DNA from: Prasinococcaceae sp. CCMP 1430
Taxonomy: Eukaryota; Prasinodermophyta; Palmophyllophyceae; Prasinococcales; Prasinococcaceae
Direction: 5' to 3'
Length of the DNA: 31,726 nt
Assembly (NCBI GenBank): GCA_013416795.1
Contig: RQSC01000030.1
Span: forward strand, 281,158 to 312,883
In this document: one piece after another, positions 17,988-27,800 of the stretch
Layout of the letters: each line of letters opens with the position of its first letter
Numbering within the stretch: position 1 is the first letter of the stretch
Made by a program: the position numbers and the translations under genes
Notes under the pieces: generated by a model
The model's input: only the letters and a program-made list of their open reading frames with translations
Told to the model about the DNA's origin: nothing
Databases searched by the model: none

Positions 17988-19030
17988 ATGCAGAGCTTTC
18001 CAGCGANGTCCGCAGGCGCAGGCGCACGCGCCGGCTTCCACGCGCGCCCGGCCGCGTCGGCGCGGGGCAGGATGACGGGCGGTGCTCGGGGCGTGCGGCT
18101 AAGCCTCGGCGAGGCGCTGAACGCGCTCGGCATCGATGCATCGGGGGCTGATGATGCCGGCGCGCTACGGCGCGCGTACAAGCGCCTCGCGCTGAAGCAC
18201 CATCCTGACAAGGTGGGTGGAGTCGCGCGTGGCCGTCCATGTGCTCGCGGCCATTTGTGGCGGACTGTCCGAGCGCAGTCGCTGACGCGGAGCATCCCCC
18301 TCGCCCACCCGCACCGCGCTCGGTGCCCACACCCTCCCCTTCGCAGAACCCTGACGACAGAGAGGCGGCACAGGAGCGCTTCGTGCGCGTGACTGCGGCC
18401 TATCACTTCCTCAAGTCCCCCGCGGGCGCTCGGGCGCGCGATGGCGGCGATGCGGCGGGTGGCGTTGCAGCGGATTTCGACTGGGGCGCCTTCACTGCAG
18501 AGGGCGGCTTCAAGATGCCCAGCCTGGAGGAGATCCTGAGCATGGCTCTCGGGGGCACCAACATGAGTGAAGTGGACGAAATGCTACGAGCTGTGGGACA
18601 GCACCGCCCGCCGGAGGGCTTTGGCATCGCGCCCTTTCCCGCCTTCACGGCCGCAGAACGCAGCGCCGAGGACGCCAAGAGGGAGCACGCGCAGCGCACA
18701 TACCTCGAGAGCATCAAGGCAGATGAGCGCGCGAGCGCGGCGCATGAGTGCGCCGTCGCTATCCTTGCCGAGGAAGGCGACTCGAGGTGCGGCACCGCCT
18801 TCTTCCTGCGCCCATGACTTGACCTTTGCTGGCGCGTCATCTGACCCTCTTGTCCGCGCCCGCGTCGCCGCTGTCGATCATACGGCTCCAGCGACGGCGA
18901 GCTTGCCGGCGGTGGCTCGAAGGACCTCGGACTCGAGGAAAAGTTGAGGCGTGCGTTCGCCGAGGACGGGCTCGCAGGTGATGGCACGCCTTTGGACTCA
19001 GACAGTGCTGACGATCTCGAAGGCTGGTAG
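17988..19030 (+). CDS. J-domain (DnaJ/Hsp40-type) co-chaperone, three exons
   Basis: Model: join(17988..18212, 18347..18786, 18892..19030), 267 residues; an ATG at 18072 (MTGGARG) would give 239. The J domain starts at LSLGEALNALGID, has RRAYKRLALKHHPDK with the essential HPD, and continues across the first intron (134 nt, GTGGGT...TCGCAG, phase 0) into NPDDREAAQERFVRVTAAYH. The HPD motif stimulates Hsp70 ATPase. The second intron (105 nt, GTGCGG...CTCCAG) joins phase 2 to phase 2 and replaces a premature TGA at 18815 with a Ser/Asp-rich acidic tail ending in DDLEGW. The region after the J domain (MPSLEEILSMAL, GFGIAPFPAF) is not a known substrate-binding type. The 28 extra residues from the upstream ATG are Ala/Arg-rich and could be a targeting peptide; they contain one undetermined base at 18007. 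Confidence 0.85.
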
Positions 19031-19206
19031 CCCCCGCTCTGCAGAGCGACGCGCTCATCGCACGTGAGTGCGCGTGGGCGCGCATGATCCCTCCGTAGTC
19101 TGTACGTGTACACATAATACAAGCCAGGAAGCTGGTGGGAAGCTGGGGAGGTGGGATTGACGGGTGATACGGAGGTGATGCGCCTGGGTGGAGGCGAGCG
19201 CGCGCA

Positions 19207-19941
19207 CTAGATTTCCATCAGCGGTTTCGGACGCTGTCGCCGCGGTGAAGGCGTGAACATGGGCTCCGCCGGCGGCGGTGAGGGCGGAAGCACTGCACCG
19301 GCGCCCGCACCGCGTTCGGTGAACGCCTCCGTTCCCGGCACGCGGTGCGTGCTCGAAGCAGGGGGTGGCGGTGGTCGCACCACCGCGTTCAGCTCCGCTG
19401 CGACAGCCTTTGCAGCCGGCACTATGGCCGACGCGACTGGCGCCACCTGCTGCACCAACGTGCGCGGGAACGCCAGCACGTCGTCGATGATGACGCCCAG
19501 CATATCGCCGGCATGGCCCGCGTCCTTGAGCCGCTCGCCGAGGTCTGCCATCGCAGCTGCCGCGCTGCGCGGTAGCGTCAGGATGTCCGCGCCCGCGTCG
19601 GCGAGCGTGCGCAGCGGGGACCCCTCCTCTCCCGCCATCGTCTTGAGCGCCTCGGGGAACCGCTTGAGCTCGCTTCGCGCAAACTGTGCAGAGGCTGCCA
19701 CCTTCGCAGGCATCGCGCGTGCGCCGACCGCCGCGCCACGGGCGCGTGCGCCCGCCTTCGCCGCTAGCTCACGCGCCTGAGTGGAGTCCCGCGCCACCGC
19801 GTTGGCCACCACAGCGACTGTCGGGACGACGGCAACCGCGACCGCGATGCTCGTGATCCACGTGCTCGCCGGGCCGTCCATGCCGCGCGGCATCGGCCAC
19901 CCCGCCCATATCCCCTCGAAGAACGAGACAAGCCAGTACAT
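19207..19941 (-). CDS. membrane-anchored helical protein of unknown function, possibly 5' incomplete
   Basis: From the ATG at 19941 it gives 244 residues, beginning MYWLVSFFEGIWAGW. A strong hydrophobic helix (ITSIAVAVAVVPTVAVVANA, residues about 30-50) is followed by an Ala-rich amphipathic region with evenly spaced Lys and Arg, including LKRFPEALKTM, a DLGERLKDAGHAGDM helix, and FPRTLVQQVAPVASAIVPAA. The last 60 residues are Pro-rich with a basic PSPRRQRPKP end. The frame stays open upstream to the assembly gap at 20050, so the true start may be lost in the gap. A tail of repeated helices after one anchor would suit a scaffold or organelle-membrane protein. I recognise no family. Confidence 0.6.
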   Translation of the reverse strand: MYWLVSFFEGIWAGWPMPRGMDGPASTWITSIAVAVAVVPTVAVVANAVARDSTQARELAAKAGARARGAAVGARAMPAKVAASAQFARSELKRFPEALKTMAGEEGSPLRTLADAGADILTLPRSAAAAMADLGERLKDAGHAGDMLGVIIDDVLAFPRTLVQQVAPVASAIVPAAKAVAAELNAVVRPPPPPASSTHRVPGTEAFTERGAGAGAVLPPSPPPAEPMFTPSPRRQRPKPLMEI

Positions 19942-20049
19942 GCTCGCGTCCACACGCCGCGCCACCGCCCCGCGCGCGACGCAACCCGCGCCCAGGAGCC
20001 CGCCGGAGGAGGCGGGGGCCCGCGGGGCCCACGGCGGCGCACGCCCGGG

Positions 20050-20364
20050 NNNNNNNNNNNNNNNNNNNNNNNNNNNNNNNNNNNNNNNNNNNNNNNNNNN
20101 NNNNNNNNNNNNNNNNNNNNNNNNNNNNNNNNNNNNNNNNNNNNNNNNNNNNNNNNNNNNNNNNNNNNNNNNNNNNNNNNNNNNNNNNNNNNNNNNNNNN
20201 NNNNNNNNNNNNNNNNNNNNNNNNNNNNNNNNNNNNNNNNNNNNNNNNNNNNNNNNNNNNNNNNNNNNNNNNNNNNNNNNNNNNNNNNNNNNNNNNNNNN
20301 NNNNNNNNNNNNNNNNNNNNNNNNNNNNNNNNNNNNNNNNNNNNNNNNNNNNNNNNNNNNNNNN
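20050..20364. other. assembly gap (315 N)
   Basis: This is a run of undetermined bases. It hides the start of the GTPase gene to the right, perhaps the start of the gene to the left, and the promoter region between these divergent genes. Confidence 0.99.
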
Positions 20365-21750
20365 GCTCGCCGGCGGCTGGTGTGCGCGCGCGCCGTCGCG
20401 GGCTCCCCAGGCAGCGGAAGCGGCGGCGCCAGCGCCAGCGCCAGTAGCGAGCTGGGCTTCGATGCGCCCCCCGCCGCGCCGCGCGCGCGTCGTCCAGGTT
20501 CTTTTGTCGCGCGCCCCGGCGCTCTGCAGGGTCTGCCGATGGTGCCACCCTCAGAGGAGCTCATGGGCACGTGCTTCAAGGCCGCCCGCAAGCAGGGGCC
20601 GAAGCGTGGCATGAAGAGCGCGCTGGCGCGCAACCGCGAGCAGTACACGCGGCAGATGGACACCCTCACGGTTGAGTTCACGACGCGGCTGCGCACCCTC
20701 TGCGAGGGTTTCGTTCGCCCCGACCGCTTGCACGCGTTTGAGCGCGAGCTGGTGCTGCTCACGCTCGGCGAGGGGCGCTACGAGGATGCCATCTCCGGAG
20801 TGGAGAAAGTGCGCAAGAAGATCGTGGATGTGGGCAAGGAGAACACGCGCAAGGTCGCCCGGGCGACGACGCTCGAGGAGATTGAGGACACGCGGGAGGC
20901 GGGCTTCGCGCACGTGCGCAGCGTGTACATGAGCATGGGCTGGGCGGTCGACGAACTCAAGGAGGTCGCGAAGGTGTGCAGGCGCATGCCTGTGGTCGAC
21001 CTCGAGGTGCCGACCCTCGCGCTCGTCGGCGCGCCCAACGTCGGCAAGTCGAGCCTGGTCGCGACTCTCTCCAGTGGCAAGCCCGAGGTCTGCAACTACC
21101 CTTTCACCACCAAGGCGATCTCCATGGGCCACATGTTCATCGACGCCGCCAAGCTCGAGCCCGCGCAGATCACCGACACGCCGGGCCTGCTCGCGCGTCC
21201 GGACGAGGAGCGCAATGACATCGAGGGGCTGGCCATCGCTGCGCTCGAGCACCTGCCGACGGCGGCGCTCTTTGCCTTTGACATGAGTGAGGAGTGCGGC
21301 ACGTCCGTGCAGGACCAGCTCTCGCTCTTCGAGGAGCTGCGGGGCAGGTTTCCGCACAAGCCGTGGATCACAGTGTCCAACAAGGTCGACCTCGACCACG
21401 GCGAGGGCTACGCCGCTGCGATGGCCGGCGCGCGGGCAGAGACCCTCGAACACGTGGAGGCCGCGCTGCGAGTGTCGGTCCTCACGAATGAGGGCATCGA
21501 CGCGCTGCGCGCGCAGGTGCTGGGGGTGCTGACGGAAGCGGCCGCGACGCGCGAGGCGGAGCGCGAGCGCCTCGGCCTCACGAGCGCCGACAGCGGCATC
21601 GGCTTCGGGCCAAGGCCCCACGACCGGGAGGACGGCGATGCGTCGGAGGGCGAGAGCAGCGGTGCGGAGGGCGCGCAGCCGCGCCCTCGAAAGCCGAACC
21701 GGCGGTCGCACGGCCGCGCGGCTGTCAGCGGCAGCGGCGTCCACGGGTAG
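20365..21750 (+). CDS. NOG1/OBG-superfamily GTPase, short form, 5' partial
   Basis: The frame is open from the gap to a TAG at 21748-21750 (at least 461 residues). The first usable ATG is at 20539; the preceding Gly/Ser/Ala-rich stretch could be the end of a targeting peptide. About 150 residues of helices (SALARNREQYTRQMDTL, GKENTRKVARATTLEEIED) match the NOG1 N-terminal domain. The G domain follows: G1 GAPNVGKSS, G2 NYPFTTK, G3 DTPGL, G4 NKVD, G5-like SVLTNEGI. NOG1 proteins act in late large-subunit ribosome assembly. The protein stops about 60 residues after the G domain with an acidic/basic low-complexity tail and lacks the long C-terminal part of nuclear NOG1. This fits a prokaryote-like or organellar version. 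Confidence 0.85.
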   Translation, partial: ARRRLVCARAVAGSPGSGSGGASASASSELGFDAPPAAPRARRPGSFVARPGALQGLPMVPPSEELMGTCFKAARKQGPKRGMKSALARNREQYTRQMDTLTVEFTTRLRTLCEGFVRPDRLHAFERELVLLTLGEGRYEDAISGVEKVRKKIVDVGKENTRKVARATTLEEIEDTREAGFAHVRSVYMSMGWAVDELKEVAKVCRRMPVVDLEVPTLALVGAPNVGKSSLVATLSSGKPEVCNYPFTTKAISMGHMFIDAAKLEPAQITDTPGLLARPDEERNDIEGLAIAALEHLPTAALFAFDMSEECGTSVQDQLSLFEELRGRFPHKPWITVSNKVDLDHGEGYAAAMAGARAETLEHVEAALRVSVLTNEGIDALRAQVLGVLTEAAATREAERERLGLTSADSGIGFGPRPHDREDGDASEGESSGAEGAQPRPRKPNRRSHGRAAVSGSGVHG

Positions 21751-21991
21751 GCCGCGCTGCGAGCGCTGCCCATGTTGTACATGTACATGTCGTGCGAAGT
21801 TTCCGTTGGGAGTATCTGCTGTTTATGGGAATGCGCGGGAGCGCTGCGCTGCTTGTACGAATTCGTTGCTCGAGCCGCGGGCATGGGGAGCGCAGGACGC
21901 TGATTGGGAACCCCCCTCATCCCCCCCCCCCCCCTTCTCCTCGGCTCCCCGTTCGCTTGCGTTCCGTCCCGCCTGGGCGAGAGGCCCGGCG

Positions 21992-23599
21992 CTATCGCCT
22001 CGCCTTGCCCCCGGCGGACTTCGCGCGCGTGAATGCCACCCCCGCCGCGAGCCCGAGCCCGATGCTCGCAAGGTTCTGCCACGTGGTGGGCGTGTTGAAG
22101 AGCAAGATGCCCAGAATCGAGGTCGGAATCTTGTTGAGGCTCCCGACGAGCGAGTACGTGGTCGCGATCGTCGACTGGAGGAACCACAGGCTGGCCAGCG
22201 AAATGGCGAAGCCAACGCAGCCGCTCATGGCCGCCGCCATGAGGAACGAGGTCGATCGCAGCTGGGGCGCGTCGAGGACGCCCGGCAGCTCGCCAAAGTA
22301 CACCATGAGCGCCAGGATGAACGGCGTGCACAGCAGGTTGTTGAAGTACACCATGCTGAACTGCGAGAGCTCACCCGAGCGCGTGAGAGGCTTCACGGCG
22401 TCCATCGTGCGGCGCAGGTAGAGCGCGTACGCGGCCGTGAAGATGCAGTTGGTGAACTGCCACGCGTAGCCCTCCAGGTTGAACTCGAGATCGGTCAAGC
22501 CCGAGCACAGCCCCGAAATGAATATGAGCACCAGACACCACCACACGCCAGCGCTCGGGCGCCGGCCGAAGAACCACATGTCGCCGCACACCACGAAGAT
22601 GTTGGAGAAGTTTTTGAGGACGGTGACCATCGGCACGCTCAGGTGCTTGATGGAGAAGAAGCCCGTCATGATCATCCCCACGAAGATCGCGTTCGCCGGC
22701 AGCCACAGCTTGGTGATCGGCAGGGTGAGCGGCTCGAGCTTGACGATGCCCACCAGCGAGCACGCGCAGACGAGCAGCACGCTCATGAGCGTCTGCGATA
22801 GCAGCAGCGAGTTGGTGAAGTGAAAGTCGAAGCCCGTGAGCACGTACTTGTTCATGAGCACCATGGTCGCGCTCGCCGCGCAGTAGCAGGCGCCGGCGAC
22901 GAGGGTCTGGGTGCCGCCCGGCGCCGGCGCCGGCGCATGGTGGGAGGGCAGCACCGATCCCTTCATCCCCGCCTCGCCGTCACCCGCGAGCAGCGGCGCC
23001 TCCTCGACCTCCGCCGCGCTCCCCACCGCCCTGCGCCCCCCCCGCGAGGCGTCCTGGCCCGCGCCTCCCAGCGGCAGGGCGCCGCGGGCCGCCACGCTTG
23101 CCGAGGCCACCCTCCTCCCTCTTGCGCCGCGCTGCTCCCCTCGGCCCCCGCGCGCGCACTGACGCCCTGGCGCGCGCGCGCTCGCACGCGCGCCCAGCTC
23201 CACCACCCGCTGCTCTGAGGCGCCAACGACGAATTGCAGCGCCTCCGCCGAAGTGGGCGGCGGCTTGGGCGGCTTGGGAGGCACGACGACGGGCTCGACT
23301 TTCACGCGCGGCGGACGGGGCGGGCGTTTGCCGCTCCTCCGCCTAGGCGTCGCACCATCGCCGTCGTCGGCGCTGCGGCGCGCGCGGGCGCCCGACCTCG
23401 ACCCAGAACGCGCCGCCGATGGCTTGGCTGTGAAGGGGCTGACACCCGTCGCCTGCAGCAGGAGGTCCAGCCCCCCGAGCGCGTCCATATCCATCTCGTC
23501 GACGGTNCGCGCGCGCGCGGGCGCGCCGCGGTCGCAGGGAGCGCGCGCAGCAACAGCGAGCGCCCGCGCGCGCTGCCAGCGGCGGGAGATGACGATCAT
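21992..23599 (-). CDS. GDP-mannose-type nucleotide-sugar transporter, with long N-terminal extension
   Basis: The ORF from ATG 23599 gives 535 residues; ATG 22966 would give 324, the normal size for a Golgi nucleotide-sugar transporter. About ten hydrophobic helices lie after residue 225. Family marks are MVLMNKYVL near the start, FNNLLCTPFI in the middle, and GSLNKIP at about residue 485, a close variant of the GALNK motif that contacts GDP-mannose in VRG4/GONST proteins. It exchanges GDP-sugar for GMP across the Golgi membrane. The cytosolic segment VEEAPLLAGDG before 22966 looks native, so translation probably starts upstream. The region 23000-23220 is Arg/Ala-rich and could hide an in-frame intron. 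The N-terminal part (MDMDALGGLDLL, PPKPPKPPPTSAEALQFVV) may be a separate exon or another gene's frame. One base is undetermined (23507). Confidence 0.85.
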   Translation of the reverse strand: MIVISRRWQRARALAVAARAPCDRGAPARAXTVDEMDMDALGGLDLLLQATGVSPFTAKPSAARSGSRSGARARRSADDGDGATPRRRSGKRPPRPPRVKVEPVVVPPKPPKPPPTSAEALQFVVGASEQRVVELGARASARAPGRQCARGGRGEQRGARGRRVASASVAARGALPLGGAGQDASRGGRRAVGSAAEVEEAPLLAGDGEAGMKGSVLPSHHAPAPAPGGTQTLVAGACYCAASATMVLMNKYVLTGFDFHFTNSLLLSQTLMSVLLVCACSLVGIVKLEPLTLPITKLWLPANAIFVGMIMTGFFSIKHLSVPMVTVLKNFSNIFVVCGDMWFFGRRPSAGVWWCLVLIFISGLCSGLTDLEFNLEGYAWQFTNCIFTAAYALYLRRTMDAVKPLTRSGELSQFSMVYFNNLLCTPFILALMVYFGELPGVLDAPQLRSTSFLMAAAMSGCVGFAISLASLWFLQSTIATTYSLVGSLNKIPTSILGILLFNTPTTWQNLASIGLGLAAGVAFTRAKSAGGKARR

Positions 23600-24470
23600 G
23601 GACTCCCTCTACCGAAGACCAATGTGGATACGTCCCAAGGAATCGAAAAAAGCAATAATCTAGCTTCCGATCCCAGCCGACCGCACGGCGCGTGCGCCCC
23701 GGCGTCGCAGCGCGCGCTATGCTGACACCAGGAGCCACCGCGCGGCTCGGCCGCGCGCCTCCCGCGCTGCTTCGACGCGCGCTCGCGCAGACGTCGGGAT
23801 CGCCTCGAAGTGCTCGGGGCCGCGTTTGCCTCCCCGACAGCGGCGGCACACGTGGATGGTGCCGGGGCGTCAGCTCCCGGCAGAGACTTCGGACGTACGT
23901 GTGCATATGCGCTGCGCGTCGCGTCGGCGCGCCCGCGCTGCGCACCCCGCCGCGGCGAGCGCGAGCGAGCGTGTCTCCCTATGATGAGCAAACTTATTAG
24001 ATGTGCGACGCGGCCTGGGCCTCCAATGGAGTACGGCGGTGTGCCGTGGGGTTATCCCACTGGCCGCCGGCGATGGCCATCGGCTGGCGCTTGCCGCAAT
24101 GAGCGGATCCGTCGAGGCAATTACACGGAACCAATACGAGGGAGACCGCACCGGGACGCCCTGTGCGCGCTCGCGCGAGCGGGGACGGGGTTGAAGTGGG
24201 GGTAGCAACGCTCTTATCGTCGGGGCTGGCGCGGCGGGCTAACGCAGTGCGCGGCCGCTCGTCACGCGACACAGGTGCGCGCACAGCGAACGAACGAGCC
24301 GTCCGCCTGAGCAGAGCAGGGGATGCACGGGGTGTTTCTGGACACCACCAACTTCACTCGGCCGCGGCCCGAAGCCTTTCGCGGATCCGCGGCGCCGTGC
24401 GGCAGGCGAGCGCTGACATCCTCGCTCTCTCGCGTGCCTACGTCGTATACTTGCTACCGTGCGTGGGATA
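23600..24470. other. intergenic region without a supported gene
   Basis: About 870 bp between two minus-strand genes; the promoter of the transporter should lie at its left edge. Several frames are open on both strands but none shows family motifs, repeats, hydrophobic segments or convincing splice junctions. A minus-strand frame at 23997-24284 (95 codons) is the longest with an ordinary composition and is not convincing. Confidence 0.45.
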
Positions 24471-24821
24471 TCACGCGGCGTTCACCCTGGAGGGCGTGCG
24501 CGCCGATGTCTGCGGACTCCCGAGCACGATCGGGAGGTGCCTCGCCAGCCACCCCTCCGGCGCGGCCTTCACCGGCTGCTGTGTGAGCCCTGCGTTGACC
24601 TTGGCCGGTGTGACCTGTGCGGCGCCCGCCACGGGCGCGGACGCATCGCCTGTGTCCTTCTTGCGCGACTTGTGCTTGCCAGCGCGCCCGCGGCGGCGGG
24701 CGCGACGAGCCAGCGTCTCCACAGGCTGCTGCGCGTCGCCCTGGCTGTCGGTGGCCACGTCGTTCGTTGCGCTCCTGCGTTTGCGCCGATTGCGAGTCGA
24801 CGGATCCGAAGCGTGAGCCAT
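24471..24821 (-). CDS. small basic hypothetical protein
   Basis: This is 116 residues from a true ATG at 24821 (MAHASDPSTRNRRKRRS). It is Lys/Arg-rich in the first half (ARRARRRGRAGKHKSRKK) with Ala/Pro/Thr spacers, then ends with a mild hydrophobic stretch (GWLARHLPIVLG). Composition is less Arg/Pro-biased than typical false frames, which is the main argument for it. The start codon lies three bases after the stop of the large cyclase gene (TGACTCATG). In a nuclear genome this would be odd for an independent gene. It may be a downstream frame in the cyclase 3' UTR, a missed terminal exon, or chance. No function can be assigned. Confidence 0.3.
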   Translation of the reverse strand: MAHASDPSTRNRRKRRSATNDVATDSQGDAQQPVETLARRARRRGRAGKHKSRKKDTGDASAPVAGAAQVTPAKVNAGLTQQPVKAAPEGWLARHLPIVLGSPQTSARTPSRVNAA

Positions 24822-24824
24822 GAG

Positions 24825-27800
24825 TCAGTCGCGCGCTACGCGGCGTCGACGTGCGCAGTGCATCGGCCTAGGACGCGCGCGCGTCATGGGGCGGCGGTCG
24901 CGAGCGCAAGCGCGCCGCGCGCCGTGCCTTTGTGCGAAGACGCGGGACGTGAACGTGTCCAGGATGCGCCCCGTTTGCTGCCCGGAGCCACGCACGCGGA
25001 ACGCGCGCCCGGCGAGCGATTCGGGAAAGACTTGTACCACCGGGATTGAGCCGCGCACGCCCTTGAGCCGCAGCTTTCCCACCGGCTGGGCCTCGATGCT
25101 GCTCCCTACCGACGTACGCATTCCGTGGTGGCTACGCAGCCACCAGGGCACTTGGTCTTCGCAGCGCTCCATAGCGCTGGAGCCGCCTGTCGCCTCGAGC
25201 ATCTCCGAAACTTGGATATCGCCTTCAGCGATGGAGGCGTCGGAGAGCGTGCGCGCGGCCGCCTTCGGGAACGATCGCCACGACTGAAACGCGCGTTTCC
25301 TGAGTGCATCGTCGGCAGACGCTGCCGCGTCGTCGCTCCCGTGAGGCCCGTTGCCGTTGTTGGCGCGCTCCCCCGTCTCATCTGAGGTGGCGTGACCGCC
25401 CGAGCCCCCCTCCTCAGTGTCAGGGAGTGCATCGTCGGCAGCCGCTGCCGCGTCGTCGCTCCTGTGAGGCCCGTTGCCGTCGTCGCTCCTGTGCGCCCCG
25501 TTGCCGTTGTTGGCGCGCTCCCCCGTCTCGTTTGAGGTGGGGTGACCGCCCGAGCCCCCCTCCTGAGAGTGAGGGGCGTCGCGCACGACGATATCTGCCT
25601 TGCCGTCTTCGTCTGCGGCGTCTGCTATGCCGTCTGCTATGCCGTCTGCTAGCGGCGACGATGCCGCCGGGGTGGACTCGTCGTCGTCGGTCGATGCCAT
25701 GGCTGACTCGGCGTCCTGCTCGTCGCGGAGGGCCCGCTCCCAGGTGTAGCGCGCGCAGAGCGTCTGCCCGCCCGCCGCGCGGTTTGCAATGCGCGCTGCT
25801 CGGTTGATCACCGGCCCCTTCCACTGCGCGAAGCTCGTGGTGGCGTCTGGATACACCTCGGATGGCACACCCGTGCAGATGCCGCAGGCGACGCGCAGGC
25901 CGCGGAACACGACGCCCCTGGCGCAGCTCGGCAATGGGTCCGCGCCTTCCGCGCTTGGCGCGCTCGCGCCCTCCCCGTCGGTTCCTGGATCTGTCTCGAA
26001 TTCGGTCTCGGTGGCGGTGCCACTTCCGACCGTCCGGTTGAGCCGCTCCTCGTCGTCGTCGGTGTCGGCACTGGACCGTCCGTCGCCGCCAGTGGTTGCG
26101 ATGTCGCTCCTCGAGCCGCGCTCGTCTCCCTCGGGGATGGTCACACACACCGTGCCGCCCGCGTCGCTCCTCTGTCGCGCTGCTGGGGGAGGGAAGCTCC
26201 CGCCCTGGCGCTGGGCGCTCGCAAGGGTTTCTGTCCCAGTGGCGACGAGCTCGATGCCGCCGTCCTCGCCACTCTCGCGGTCGCCCCCCCACTTGCCCCG
26301 CGCCCGCAGCGGGTTCGGCAGGGCGCCCAGCCCGAGGTCCGGCACCCAGCGCGGGAGAATGTGCCCCTCGCGCTGACGGTACGAGCGCGAAGGCGCGAGA
26401 GTGCTGCTGCTCACGCTTCGGTCCGACGTTGAGCCCTCCGTCTGACCGGAGTTGCGCAGCACCGCGCTCGACAACGCAATCCCCGAGAGCGCGCCGTCGC
26501 CGCGCCGTCCGGTGGTGGCTGCGATGCCATCTCTGCGCGCGGGCGGCACGAAGGCGGCACGCGGCGCGAGCGACATTTCTGCCGCCTCGTTGAGGGCGAG
26601 CAGCTCCTTGGGCCAGTCCACGTCCATCGCACGCTCCTGCAGGTCGCAGCAAAAGCGCACCCCGTCCGCCGGAGCGCGGAACGCGATCACGTAGTTGCCG
26701 TGGAGGGCATCCACGGATTCCGCCGGATAGCCCGCGTGTTCCGTCCACAGCACGTGCAGGAAGTCAAGCAATCGCTCGAGCGCCAATGTCGTGGCCTCCC
26801 TGTCCATGCGCAGGAGGTGCAACAAATCAGGCACGTTGAGGAAGACGAGGGTGACTTCGCCGTCCACCGCCCCGAGCGGCGGGAGCGTGCCTTCGGAGGG
26901 CGTGCGCGGCACCGCCGGCGCGTCGAAGAAGCCCGGCTGCGTCTGCGCAACCGTCCTGTGCGCGCGGGGTGCGGGTTCGCGAATTCGTTAGCAGTGCGGT
27001 CGGCGGGCCCCATCCATGCGCGGCGCAGCAGAGACGAGCCCTTCCTGCCATCGTCGCGGTGCGTTCGCACCGCGATCGGCGCACATCATCGGCGCGGGCG
27101 CGGGGCGCGAGGGCGACTGCACCGCGGCGCGACTGGCCCGCGCCCTCCCAGCCAGGGCCGGGCGTCCCACGTACCTGAGCCCCTGCATGTGGGGGATGCG
27201 ACCCCTGAGGCGATCGTTTAGGAGCATGATGAGCGGGATGGGCGCGTCCGCGTCGTGGGCCGGCGTCGTGCCCGAGCCCCTGATGAGCACGTGCTCGCCC
27301 ATGTGGATGGCCATGAAGCTCGGGGCGGCGTGCACGGAATTGTCGCCTCGGCGCTCGCTGCTGGCCCTGGACAGCGCGTTTTGCACGTACTCGGCGTTGA
27401 GCCCGTTGAAAGCCTGGCCGGAGAGCAGGATGGTGCCGCCGGACTTGGCGGCATCGCCCACCGCGCGAGCGACGCGGTACTCTTGGCCGCTGTAGCGAAA
27501 GCGCCCCGAGTGCTTGTCGCGGCTGCGCTGCATGACGCCGGTGTGGATGCCGATGCGCACGCGCAGGCCGCGCCACAGCAGGGGGGGCTTCGCAAGCGAG
27601 GCGGCGCGCCGGGCGTCCTCCCCTCCCTTGCTGCGCGCGGACGGGAGGAAGGCCCTCAAGGTGCGCAGCGGCCCGCCGACGTCGGTGCCGGCCTCCGAGG
27701 AGGACACCACTGACGACGAGGTCGAGCGCTCCGAGGAGGGCGCGGCTGCCTGCGGCGTGGCCACACCGTTGGCGTGCAGCCGCTCGCCGCCAGAGAGCGC

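Noticed and set aside
16558-18075. 505- and 446-codon plus-strand frames opposite the NOL8-like gene
   Set aside because: The minus strand has a real RRM and conserved repeats; the plus frames are Leu/Arg or Ser/Ala reads of the same DNA.
3310-23599. A nucleotide-sugar cluster formed by the pyrophosphorylase and the Golgi transporter
   Set aside because: They are about 16 kb apart with unrelated genes between, and their substrates (UDP-sugars, GDP-mannose) differ.
23997-24284. 95-codon minus-strand frame
   Set aside because: No motif, no hydrophobic segment and no conserved-looking block; not enough to call a gene.
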